DNA from: Stagnimonas sp.
Lineage (GTDB): Bacteria > Pseudomonadota > Gammaproteobacteria > Nevskiales > Nevskiaceae
Reading direction: 5' to 3'
Length of the DNA: 64,000 bases
NCBI GenBank assembly: GCA_030696045.1
Contig: JAUYNO010000092.1
Location: forward strand, 1 to 64,000
In this document: piece after piece, positions 53,537-62,939 of the stretch
Layout of the letters: every line of letters begins with the position of its first letter
Position numbering within the stretch: the stretch's first letter is position 1
The notes under the pieces: model-generated
What the model was told of the DNA's origin: nothing
What the model saw: the letters and a program-made list of their open reading frames with translations, nothing else
Database searches by the model: none
Translations under genes and position numbers: made by a program

Positions 53537-53896
53537 TCAGGGCATGCCGGCCCCGACCGTGGCCCGCACCGGTATGCCGGCCGGGTCGAAGCCTTCCAGG
53601 CAGTGGACGTTGATTCCGTACCAGTCCGGCGTCACCCGCTTGCGATGGAAGGGGTAGATGCCGCAGACGCCGCAGAAGTGATGGACGGCGGTATGGGTAT
53701 GGAACCGGTAGCTGCGCAGCTGCTCCGCCCCGGCCAGCAGCCGGAAGCGGCTCTCGTGCACCTTCACCATCAGCGCGTTCCGGCGCCGGCAGATCGAGCA
53801 GTCACAAGTGGTCAACTCGGGAAAGTCGCTGTCGATCTCAAAGCGCACCGCGCCGCAGTGGCAGCTGCCCTGCCAGGTTTGCAGCGCCCGCGACAT
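53537..53896 (-). CDS. GFA/CENP-V-family zinc-binding protein
   Basis: This 119-residue protein has the GFA fold with Zn sites: GSCHCGAVRFE (two Cys), TTCDCSICRRRNAL (three Cys) and HFCGVCGIYPFHRKR. Family members are called glutathione-dependent formaldehyde-activating enzyme, but many have unknown substrates. Its ATG overlaps the stop of pip by one base, which is typical of translational coupling. Confidence 0.88.
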   Translation of the reverse strand: MSRALQTWQGSCHCGAVRFEIDSDFPELTTCDCSICRRRNALMVKVHESRFRLLAGAEQLRSYRFHTHTAVHHFCGVCGIYPFHRKRVTPDWYGINVHCLEGFDPAGIPVRATVGAGMP

Positions 53897-54846
53897 CAGT
53901 CAGCGAAGCGGTCGGCGGCCTCGATCAGGGCCGACAGGATGCCTTTCTCGCTGGCGGCGTGGCCGGCGTCGCCGATGATCTTGAGGTCGGCTTCCGGCCA
54001 GGCACGGTGCAGGTCCCAGGCGCTACGCATCGGGCAGACCACGTCGTAGCGGCCCTGCACGATCACGCCGGGGATGTGGCGGATGCGGTCGACGTGGGCC
54101 AGCAGCTGGTCGTCGCGCTCGAAGAAACCCTTGTTGACGAAGTAGTGGCATTCGATGCGGGCGAAGGCGTCGGCGAAGGCGTCGCCGCCGTAGCGGGCGA
54201 TCATGTCCGGGCTCTGGATCAGCTTGCTGGTGGCACCTTCCCAGATGCTCCAGGCCTTGGCGGCGGCGGCGCGCACCAGGGCGTCGTCGCTGGTCAGCCG
54301 CTGGTAATAGGCCTTCACCAAATCGCCGCGCTCCGCCTCCGGGATGGCGTTGACGTAGTGCTCCCACATGTCGGGATAGATCCAGCTGCAACCTTCCTGG
54401 TAGAACCAGTCGATCTCTGCCTGGCGCAGCAGGAAGATGCCGCGCAGGATCAGGCCCAGCACCCGCTCGGGATGAGTCTCGGCATAGGCCAGCGCCAGGG
54501 TCGAGCCCCAGCTGCCGCCGAACACCACCCAGCGTTCGATGCCCAGGTGCTCGCGGATGCGCTCCATGTCCGCCACCAGGTCCCAGGTGGTGTTCTCGCG
54601 CAGTTCGGCATGCGGCCGGCTCTTGCCGCAGCCGCGCTGGTCGAACAGCACGATGCGGTACTTGGCGGGGTCGAAGAACTGGCGCTGCCAGCCCTCGGTG
54701 CCGCCGCCGGGCCCGCCATGCACGAAGACGATGGGCCGCCCCAGGGGGTTGCCGCTTTCCTCGACATAGAGCTCGTGCAGGTCCGAGACCTTGAGGCGCT
54801 GGGCGCGATAGGGCTCGATGGCGGGGTAGGGCGTGCGCAAGGACAT
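53896..54846 (-). CDS. pip: Proline iminopeptidase
   Basis: This 316-residue alpha/beta-hydrolase of peptidase family S33 has the oxyanion region VHGGPGGGTEGW, nucleophile elbow GGSWGSTLALAYAE, catalytic Asp and His in VIVQGRYDVVCP and IGDAGHAASE, and the cap with IYPDMWEHYVN. This is the bacterial Pip layout, which removes N-terminal proline from peptides in the cytoplasm. It starts 32 bp downstream of the AraC stop on the same strand and overlaps the GFA gene. Confidence 0.93.
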   Translation of the reverse strand: MSLRTPYPAIEPYRAQRLKVSDLHELYVEESGNPLGRPIVFVHGGPGGGTEGWQRQFFDPAKYRIVLFDQRGCGKSRPHAELRENTTWDLVADMERIREHLGIERWVVFGGSWGSTLALAYAETHPERVLGLILRGIFLLRQAEIDWFYQEGCSWIYPDMWEHYVNAIPEAERGDLVKAYYQRLTSDDALVRAAAAKAWSIWEGATSKLIQSPDMIARYGGDAFADAFARIECHYFVNKGFFERDDQLLAHVDRIRHIPGVIVQGRYDVVCPMRSAWDLHRAWPEADLKIIGDAGHAASEKGILSALIEAADRFAD

Positions 54847-54878
54847 GGCGGGGCGGTTCGACGGGCTCGCGGCCGAGC

Positions 54879-55649
54879 TTACCGGAAGCGCACCACCAGC
54901 CGGTCGCGGTGCTCGAACAGGAAGCGCGGCGGCAGGCCGAAATGGGCGCGGAAGCTGCGCGAGAAATGGGCGGAATCACTGAAGCCGGCCCGGTGGGCGG
55001 CCTCGGTGAGCGTCGCGCCCCGGAGCGCGGCGGCCACCGCCGCGCGCAGTCGCAGCCAGAGCGTGTAGCGGCGCAGCGGCAGGCCGGTGGCGGCGCGGAA
55101 CAGGTGCATCAGCCGGTGCGGCGACAGCGCCACCTGGCGGCCCAGCGCGGCAGCGCTGTGGCGCTGGTCCAGGTGCTGGCGCAGATGCGCGATCACCCGT
55201 TCGACCCGCGCATCCAGCGGCGCCACCGCCATCGTCTCCTTCGGCAGGCCCAGTTCCGTCAGCCAGTCGGCGCACAGCGCCGGAAAATCCTGCTCCGGCT
55301 GGAAGCCGCGCAGGCGTGCGCGCAAGGACTCGGAGACCGGATGGACTTGCAGCGGCTGCGCCGCCAGCGCGCGGCCGCTGCGCAGCGCGCCGGCCCAGCG
55401 GCTTTCCGGCTCCAGGTAGAGCAGGGCCAGCTGGGGCGCGCCGCCCAGCAGCTGGTGGGGCGCGTCGGCGTCGATCAGCGCGGCGCCGGCGATCCGCTCG
55501 GCCTGGGCCGGCGCGCGCAGCCGCAGCGGCTCGCCCAGGCCGACCGCCAGCTGGATCGCGTGGTGGCGATGCGCCGCGCCATCGACCGGCGGGCCGCGAT
55601 AGAGCAGGCAGTCGGTGCCGAGGATCAGCAGGAATTCAGACGCCGCCAT
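54879..55649 (-). CDS. AraC-family transcriptional regulator
   Basis: The 256-residue protein starts at MAASEF (55649); the longer frame adds 25 poor residues. The N-terminal 150 residues form a beta-rich sensor, and the C-terminal 100 carry the double HTH of AraC/XylS proteins: LGRQVALSPHRLMHLFRAATGLPL and then ATLTEAAHRAGFSDSAHFSRSFR. It is divergent from a sterol-desaturase-like gene (gap 73 bp), its likely target. Confidence 0.88.
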   Translation of the reverse strand: MAASEFLLILGTDCLLYRGPPVDGAAHRHHAIQLAVGLGEPLRLRAPAQAERIAGAALIDADAPHQLLGGAPQLALLYLEPESRWAGALRSGRALAAQPLQVHPVSESLRARLRGFQPEQDFPALCADWLTELGLPKETMAVAPLDARVERVIAHLRQHLDQRHSAAALGRQVALSPHRLMHLFRAATGLPLRRYTLWLRLRAAVAAALRGATLTEAAHRAGFSDSAHFSRSFRAHFGLPPRFLFEHRDRLVVRFR

Positions 55650-55722
55650 TGCAGCCCGTTCCTGCAAGCGCCCCGACTCCGGCCCGCCTAGCCTGCGTGC
55701 AGACCTCAACGGAGCAATCCCC

Positions 55723-56565
55723 ATGCCGCTGTTGCTGCGCTACGGCACTTTTCCGCTGTTCTTCCTCGGCTTCAACGGCCTCGCGCTGTGGCTGATCGCG
55801 CAGGCCGCGCCGGACTGGAGCCGCTACGCGCTGCTGCTGGCGGCCATCGCCAGCATGCTGCTGATCGAGCGGCGCATTCCCTGGCAGCCGGCCTGGAACC
55901 GCGACCAGGGCGACGGCCTCAAGGACCTGTTGCACGGCGTCGTCAACACCGCGCTCAACTATGCCGGGCTCTGGCTGCTGCCGCTGCTCACCGCGTTCGC
56001 GCCCTTCCCCAGTCTCTGGCCTGCACACTGGCCCCTGGTCCTGCAAGTGCTGGCCAGCGTGCTGGTGCTGGACGCCGGCATCACCCTGGCGCATTACGCC
56101 AGCCACCGGATCGGCTGGCTGTGGCGCTTCCACGCGGTGCATCACGGCTTGCGGCGGCTGTATGGCTTCAACGGCCTGATGAAGCACCCGGTGCACCAGC
56201 TGATCGAGACCGGTGCCGGCATCGCGCCGCTGTGGCTGCTCGGCATCCCGGCGCCAGTGGCGGCGGCGCTGGGCTTTTGCGTGGCCGTGCAGCTGCTGCT
56301 GCAACATTCGAATGCCGACTTCCGCATCGGCCCACTCAAGGCCTTGCTGGCGACCGCCGAGCAGCATCGGCATCACCATTTGCGCGGCGGCAGCGGCGAC
56401 GTCAACTTCGGGCTGTTCACCACGCTCTGGGACCGGTTGCTGGGCACCCTGCAGACGCCGGATGCGGTGGCGCCGCGGGAAACTGCGCAGCTGGGCGTCG
56501 CCGGCGAGCCGGATTTTCCGCAGGGCTATGGCGCGCAACTGGCCTATCCGTTCAGAACACGCTGA
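55723..56565 (+). CDS. Fatty-acid hydroxylase/sterol-desaturase family membrane protein
   Basis: This 280-residue integral membrane protein starts at MPLLLRYG (55723). It has the histidine clusters of the di-iron hydroxylase family: HYASH, HAVHHG, and, after further helices, QHRHHH in ATAEQHRHHHLRGGS. Four or five membrane helices alternate with them. Relatives hydroxylate or desaturate sterols, carotenoids or lipids. The divergent AraC-type gene is probably its regulator. Confidence 0.88.
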   Translation: MPLLLRYGTFPLFFLGFNGLALWLIAQAAPDWSRYALLLAAIASMLLIERRIPWQPAWNRDQGDGLKDLLHGVVNTALNYAGLWLLPLLTAFAPFPSLWPAHWPLVLQVLASVLVLDAGITLAHYASHRIGWLWRFHAVHHGLRRLYGFNGLMKHPVHQLIETGAGIAPLWLLGIPAPVAAALGFCVAVQLLLQHSNADFRIGPLKALLATAEQHRHHHLRGGSGDVNFGLFTTLWDRLLGTLQTPDAVAPRETAQLGVAGEPDFPQGYGAQLAYPFRTR

Positions 56566-56992
56566 GCAGAAAACCGTAGAGCAGCACGCTGAAGCCGCCG
56601 ATCTCGGCAATCACCAGCAGCACCATGAAGCCGTGGATCAGCAGTCCGGAGATCGTGCCCTGGCCGAGGCGATGCGGCTGGCGCAGCTGGTTGTCGGTGT
56701 CGCGCAGGATGCCGTGCAGCACATAGGTCGAGATCGCCAGGGCGAAGAACAGCAGCGGCGCCCCGACTGCCCACAGCGTGCCGGTCGGGCCCAGCGGCGA
56801 GTAGGGCACGAATTCGCGCAAAAGGATCGCCGCGAACGAATACATCAGGCTGGCGCGGTGGGCGATATCGACGTAGACCGGCGCGCTCGCTTCCGGCGAG
56901 GTCGCCATGCAGCGGTATTTCCAAAGGCCGGTGAGCAGGCCGCTGAGGAAGAACAGGCCGGCGGCAAGCAGGCAAAGTTGGTCGGCGGTCAT
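56552..56992 (-). CDS. Four-helix membrane protein of unknown function
   Basis: This 146-residue protein has four hydrophobic helices (about 5-24, 50-60 plus 73-92, 113-140). A short motif GLWKYRCMATSPEASAPVYV with DIAHRASLMYSF lies between the first two. No family is recognised for certain. Its 3' end overlaps the convergent desaturase-like gene by 14 bp. Confidence 0.65.
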   Translation of the reverse strand: MTADQLCLLAAGLFFLSGLLTGLWKYRCMATSPEASAPVYVDIAHRASLMYSFAAILLREFVPYSPLGPTGTLWAVGAPLLFFALAISTYVLHGILRDTDNQLRQPHRLGQGTISGLLIHGFMVLLVIAEIGGFSVLLYGFLLSVF

Positions 56993-57108
56993 GAGGGGGG
57001 CTCTTCAGGGCGGGGGCAGGCGAAGCGCCTGCGGGTGATCGGGCTTGAGCCTGACAGCTGGCTCGGTACGAAAGCTTGCAACAACGGGCTGTCCGGCACG
57101 AATTTTGA

Positions 57109-57137
57109 TTGCTTGATGACAGTCCTCGGGCTAGCAT
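57109..57137 (+). promoter_or_regulatory. Sigma-70-type promoter for mltD
   Basis: TTGCTT (57109-57114) and TAGCAT (57132-57137) are separated by 17 bp in an AT-rich stretch 41 bp before the mltD ATG at 57178. Confidence 0.5.
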
Positions 57138-57177
57138 CCGCCGAGATTGTGCACTCCTCGCAGGACTGTCTGAACCG

Positions 57178-58899
57178 ATGCCGCTGAACCGACCGCTGAC
57201 CGCCGCCCTTCTCGCCCTGGGTTGTTGCTCCACCCAGGCCGACCCCGCGACGGAGCCGCGACTGGTTCCGGTGATCTACGAGGCCCCCAGCCCCGTCGCC
57301 ACTCCCGCGCCTCCGACCGCCGCTGCCGCGCTGCCGCCGGCGGCACCGGCCAAGCCGCGCGAGCCGGAAGATCCGTTGGCGCGCGAACGCGCCGCCTTCC
57401 CCCGCCCGGCCGTGCTCAAGGGCAATATCGCCTTCTGGCGCAAGGTGTTCGCCGAGTATTCGGAAAACCAGAGCGTGATCCACGACCTGCGCAAGCCGGA
57501 GCGGGTCTACGAGGTGCTGGATTTCCGCGACGAGGCGCTGCGCCTGAACAAGGTGCAGCTGTCCAACCTGAAGTCGGCCGAGGAAAAGCGCGTGCGCGGC
57601 CGCATCGAGTCGGCGCTGCGCCGCGCCTACACCCAGCGCGAGCAGCCGGCCGTGCTCGACGACGAGGCGCGCCGGCTGGCGGCAATGTTCGCCAACGAGC
57701 CTTCGGCGCTGCGCGAGGCCGCAGACAATATCCGTGCGCAACGGGGCTTGCGCGAGCGCACCCGCGAGGCGATGGCGATCTCCGGCCAGTACCTGCCGGA
57801 GATGGAGCGCATCTTCGCCGACGCCGACATGCCGCGCCTGCTGACCCGCCTGCCGTTCGTGGAATCCAGCTTCAACGTCGATGCCTATTCCAAGGTCGCC
57901 GCCGCCGGCCTCTGGCAGTTCATGCCCGAATCGGCGCGCATGTACATGCGCTTCAACCATGTCGCCGACGACCGCCGCGATCCCTGGACCTCGACCGAGG
58001 CCGCCGCCGAACACCTGCGCGACGACTACCGGGTGCTGCAGGACTGGCCGCTGGCGGTCACCGCCTACAACTATGGACGCGGCGGCCTGAAGCGGGCGCT
58101 GGCGGAAACCGGCGGCGATTCCCTGGACGACCTGCTGAGCCGCTACGACAACAAGCGCTTCGGTTTCGCCTCCCGCAATTTCTATTCGGAATTCCTGGCC
58201 GCCACCGATGTCGAGCGCGACTGGCGCCAGCATTTCGGCGACGTGCAGCGGCACGCGCCGGTGGCGTTCGAGACCGTTACCGTCGAGCGCTACACGCCCT
58301 GGCGCACCCTGCTGAAGCTCTCAGGCACCGACGAGGAGCGCTTCGCGCGGCTGAATCCCTCCTACCGCGACGAGGTCCAGCACGGCCGGCTCTACGTGCC
58401 GGCCGGCGACCGCATCCGGGTGCCGGTGGGCCGGGCCGCCGCCTTCCGCGCCGGCTACCAGCAACTCGCCGGCAACGAGACCTACGACCGCCAGCGCGAC
58501 ATCTATCTGAGCCATCGGATTGGTAAGGGCGAGACCCTGGGCGGCATCGCCAAGCGCTACCAGGTGTCGCAGAAGACCCTGGTCGCCCTCAATGGCATCA
58601 AGAACGGCAAGCTGCGCGCCGGGCAGACCTTGAAGGTGCCCAACGATGGCGGGGCGGCGCCGGTGATGGTCGCGCGCGCCAGCGAGCGCCACGAGATTTC
58701 CATGGGCTCCACCGGTAGCAAGCCGGTCAAGGCACCGAAAAAGCTCAAGACCCAGATCCACCGGGTGAAGAGCGGCCAGAACCTGTCGGTGATCGCCAAG
58801 CGCTACGACACCACCGTGCGGCATCTGCTGGAGCTGAACGGCCTGCAGGACGCCGGCCGCATCCGCGCCGGCATGAAGCTGAAGGTGCCGCTGGCCTAG
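57178..58899 (+). CDS. mltD: Membrane-bound lytic murein transglycosylase D with LysM domains
   Basis: The ATG at 57178 gives 573 residues with a signal peptide (possible lipobox LGCCS). The SLT family 1D domain (about 195-390) has catalytic Glu229 in PFVESSFN, AGLWQFMPESARMY and AVTAYNYGRGGLKRA. Two LysM domains follow (about 440-490 and 525-570; HRIGKGETLGGIAKRYQVS and HRVKSGQNLSVIAKRYDTT), which bind peptidoglycan. It cleaves glycan strands to 1,6-anhydro ends in the periplasm. Its end overlaps the convergent lipase gene by 4 bp. Confidence 0.93.
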   Translation: MPLNRPLTAALLALGCCSTQADPATEPRLVPVIYEAPSPVATPAPPTAAAALPPAAPAKPREPEDPLARERAAFPRPAVLKGNIAFWRKVFAEYSENQSVIHDLRKPERVYEVLDFRDEALRLNKVQLSNLKSAEEKRVRGRIESALRRAYTQREQPAVLDDEARRLAAMFANEPSALREAADNIRAQRGLRERTREAMAISGQYLPEMERIFADADMPRLLTRLPFVESSFNVDAYSKVAAAGLWQFMPESARMYMRFNHVADDRRDPWTSTEAAAEHLRDDYRVLQDWPLAVTAYNYGRGGLKRALAETGGDSLDDLLSRYDNKRFGFASRNFYSEFLAATDVERDWRQHFGDVQRHAPVAFETVTVERYTPWRTLLKLSGTDEERFARLNPSYRDEVQHGRLYVPAGDRIRVPVGRAAAFRAGYQQLAGNETYDRQRDIYLSHRIGKGETLGGIAKRYQVSQKTLVALNGIKNGKLRAGQTLKVPNDGGAAPVMVARASERHEISMGSTGSKPVKAPKKLKTQIHRVKSGQNLSVIAKRYDTTVRHLLELNGLQDAGRIRAGMKLKVPLA

Positions 58900-59858
58900 G
58901 CCGGGGCGCCGGGGTCGATGCCGACCTGGCTCAGCGCGACCCGTCCCAGCAGCCATTCCAGCAGGTCCTGGGTCACCTGCTCACGGCAGGTCTCGTTGAG
59001 CAGCTCGTGGCGGGCTTCGGGGTAGACCTCGATCTCGACGAATTCCAGTCCGGCGTCGCGGTAGGCCTTGGCCAGCAGATGACTGCCCCGGCCGCCCTGG
59101 CAGACCGGGTCGGCGCTGCCAGCGATCAGCAGCAGCGGCAGATTCTTGGGCACCCGCACCAGCCGCGCCGGCTCGGTGAGCACGGCGCCGGCGCGCAGCA
59201 GTTCGGCCCAGAGGCCGGCACTGCAGCGGAAACCGCAGTAGGGATCGGCGACATAGGCATCGACCTCGGCCGGATCGCGTGACAGCCAGTCCGAGCCGGT
59301 GCGGGTGGGGCGGAAGCGGCGGTTGAAGTCCTTGAAGGTCAGCGCCTCGGCCAGGGCGCTGCGGTGCCCGGCACCGAACAGTCGCGCCTCCAGCCGCATC
59401 AGGCGTTCCCCGAGGCCGCGCAGCGGACCCATGGTGGCGCTGCTGGCGGAGAGGATGGCGCCGGCCAGGCCCTCGCCGTGCTCGACCAGGTAGTGCTGGG
59501 CCAGGAAGCTGCCCATGCTGTGGCCGAGCAGGAACAGCGGGATGCCCGGCTGCTCCTGCTCGATCAGGGCACGCACGCCATTGATCGCCGCCAGCGGCAG
59601 GCGCCATTCGCCGCGCGTGCCGAAATGGCCCAGCGCCGCCACCGAGCCGGCGCTGTGGCCATGGCCCGGCAGATCCTGGGCGTAGACCGCGAAGCCCTTG
59701 GCGTTCAGGGCATGGGCGAGTCGCGCGTAGCGGGCGCCGTGCTCGGCCATGCCGTGGATGATCTGCACCACGCCACGCGGCCGCTGCTCCGGCTCCCAGG
59801 ACCGCAGCCAGGCGGTCTGGCCGTCGGGCAGCGTCTGCATCTTGGCGGTGCTGTTCAT
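58896..59858 (-). CDS. Monoacylglycerol lipase-like alpha/beta-hydrolase
   Basis: This 320-residue hydrolase starts at MNSTAKM (59858). It has the HG oxyanion motif VQIIHGMAEHGARYARLA, the second motif YAQDLPGHGHSAG, nucleophile elbow LLGHSMGSFLAQ, and the Asp and His in IAGSADPVCQGG and YPEARHELLNE. This matches the Hydrolase_4 (serine aminopeptidase S33/MGL) family, which includes monoacylglycerol lipases and lysophospholipases. A glycerol kinase gene is divergent 135 bp away, which would fit using glycerol released from such lipids. Confidence 0.88.
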   Translation of the reverse strand: MNSTAKMQTLPDGQTAWLRSWEPEQRPRGVVQIIHGMAEHGARYARLAHALNAKGFAVYAQDLPGHGHSAGSVAALGHFGTRGEWRLPLAAINGVRALIEQEQPGIPLFLLGHSMGSFLAQHYLVEHGEGLAGAILSASSATMGPLRGLGERLMRLEARLFGAGHRSALAEALTFKDFNRRFRPTRTGSDWLSRDPAEVDAYVADPYCGFRCSAGLWAELLRAGAVLTEPARLVRVPKNLPLLLIAGSADPVCQGGRGSHLLAKAYRDAGLEFVEIEVYPEARHELLNETCREQVTQDLLEWLLGRVALSQVGIDPGAPA

Positions 59859-59993
59859 GGGCGTGGACCGTCGTGACCGGGGGCGTGATGAGAGCCTGGC
59901 GGAGGCTGCGACACCAATCTTCGCCGGTCCGTAGCGCAAAGTCTGCAAAAATCCCGCCCACAACCACGCCGCAAGCCATTGCGAGGAGAACGG

Positions 59994-61469
<1,476 letters not shown>

Positions 61470-61528
61470 ACGGCCGGCGCGGCGCGCCCGTAAAATAGCG
61501 GCTCCGCCACCCGCACCCTGCCTACGCC

Positions 61529-62311
61529 GTGAGCCGTCCCGACGACAACGATCCCGACGCCCCGCGACCAGCCGGCCAGACCCATTTCGGCTACACCCAG
61601 GTGCCGGTGGGCGAAAAGCAGAAGCGCGTCGCCGGGGTGTTCACTTCGGTGGCCTCCAAGTACGACGTGATGAACGACCTGATGTCGTTCGGCGTGCACC
61701 GGCTGTGGAAGCGCTTCGTGGTGGATCTGGCTGGCGTGCGCGCGGGCGAGAAAGTGCTCGACGTCGCCGGCGGCACCGGCGACCTCACACGGGAATTCGC
61801 CAAGGCGGTCGGCCCCAAGGGCCTCGCCATCCTGTCCGACATCAATGCCGCCATGCTCGGCGAAGGCCGTGCGCGGCTGGCCGACCAGGGCCTGCTGCAG
61901 GCGCCGGCGGTGCAGCTGAATGCCGAGAAGATTCCCTTCGCCGACGACAGCTTCGACCTCATCACCATTGGTTTCGGCCTGCGCAATGTCACCGACAAGG
62001 ACGCCGCCCTGCGCTCGATGACCCGCGCGCTCAAGCCCGGTGGGCGATTGATGGTGCTGGAGTTCTCCAAACCGCTGCTGGCGCCGCTGGCGAAGCTCTA
62101 CGACCAGTATTCCTTCAAGCTGCTGCCGCTGATGGGCCGGCTGGTCGCCAACGACGCCGACAGCTACCGCTACCTCGCCGAATCGATCCGCATGCATCCG
62201 GACCAGGCGACGCTGAAGGGCATGATGGAGCGCGCCGGCCTGTCGCGGGTGCAGGTCTACAACCTCAGCGGCGGCATTGTCGCCGTGCATCGCGGCTACA
62301 AACTGGATTGA
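61529..62311 (+). CDS. ubiE: Ubiquinone/menaquinone C-methyltransferase
   Basis: This 260-residue SAM-dependent methyltransferase starts at GTG 61529; TAAAAT at 61491 may be its -10. It has the family opening [28 protein letters not shown] motif [35 protein letters not shown] and the tail [13 protein letters not shown]. It methylates the quinone ring at C2 in ubiquinone synthesis. It heads the ubiE-ubiJ-ubiB block conserved in Gammaproteobacteria. Confidence 0.96.
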   Translation: MSRPDDNDPDAPRPAGQTHFGYTQVPVGEKQKRVAGVFTSVASKYDVMNDLMSFGVHRLWKRFVVDLAGVRAGEKVLDVAGGTGDLTREFAKAVGPKGLAILSDINAAMLGEGRARLADQGLLQAPAVQLNAEKIPFADDSFDLITIGFGLRNVTDKDAALRSMTRALKPGGRLMVLEFSKPLLAPLAKLYDQYSFKLLPLMGRLVANDADSYRYLAESIRMHPDQATLKGMMERAGLSRVQVYNLSGGIVAVHRGYKLD

Positions 62312-62318
62312 CCTGCGA

Positions 62319-62939
62319 GTGACTGCTCCCGCGCTGATCTGCGCCACTGTCGAGGTTGCGCTCAACCGGACCCTGAGGCTGGAGCCGGAAGTGCTGGCCG
62401 ACTTCGCGCGCCTGCGGGGCAAGCTGCTGGGGCTGCGGGTGGACGGCCTGGAATGGTCCTTCTTCATCGAATGCCTGGCCGACGGCGTGCGGGTGGCGCC
62501 GGAGGCCGAGCGCGCCGCCGACGTGCAGCTCGGCGGCGGCGCCATTGCGCTGTCCCGCTTGCTCGCCCAGGTCGCCGGTGGCGCGACCACGCTGCCGCCG
62601 GGTGTCGAGTTGCAGGGCGACGCCGAGCTGCTGCACCGCTTCACCGGCCTGCTGGCACGCATCGGCTTCGATCCGGCCGAGGTGGTGGCCCGCTACCTCG
62701 GTGACGGCGCCGCCCAGCGCTTGGTCGGCGGACTGCGCGGCCTGCTGGGCTGGGGCCGCCGCAGCGCCGACACCCTGAGCCTCGACACCGCCGAATACCT
62801 GCGCGAGGAGAGCCGCGATCTGGCACGCCGGATCGACGCCGAGGAATGGATGGACGCCGTTGATGTACTGCGCGAGGGCACCGACCGGCTGGAGGCGCGC
62901 CTGCGCCGCCTGGAGGGCGCCGGCACGGCCTCGCCATGA
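62319..62939 (+). CDS. ubiJ: Ubiquinone biosynthesis accessory factor UbiJ
   Basis: No ATG fits; GTG 62319, 8 bp after the ubiE stop, gives 206 residues. The N-terminal part is an SCP2-type lipid-binding domain (about 15-110; WSFFIECLADGVRVAPEAERAA shortened here to its hydrophobic pattern). The C-terminus is a coiled coil (REESRDLARRIDAEEW, then LREGTDRLEARLRRLEG). UbiJ with UbiK organises the soluble Ubi complex around the quinone tail. Gene order confirms the call. Its stop overlaps the ubiB start (ATGA). Confidence 0.9.
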   Translation: MTAPALICATVEVALNRTLRLEPEVLADFARLRGKLLGLRVDGLEWSFFIECLADGVRVAPEAERAADVQLGGGAIALSRLLAQVAGGATTLPPGVELQGDAELLHRFTGLLARIGFDPAEVVARYLGDGAAQRLVGGLRGLLGWGRRSADTLSLDTAEYLREESRDLARRIDAEEWMDAVDVLREGTDRLEARLRRLEGAGTASP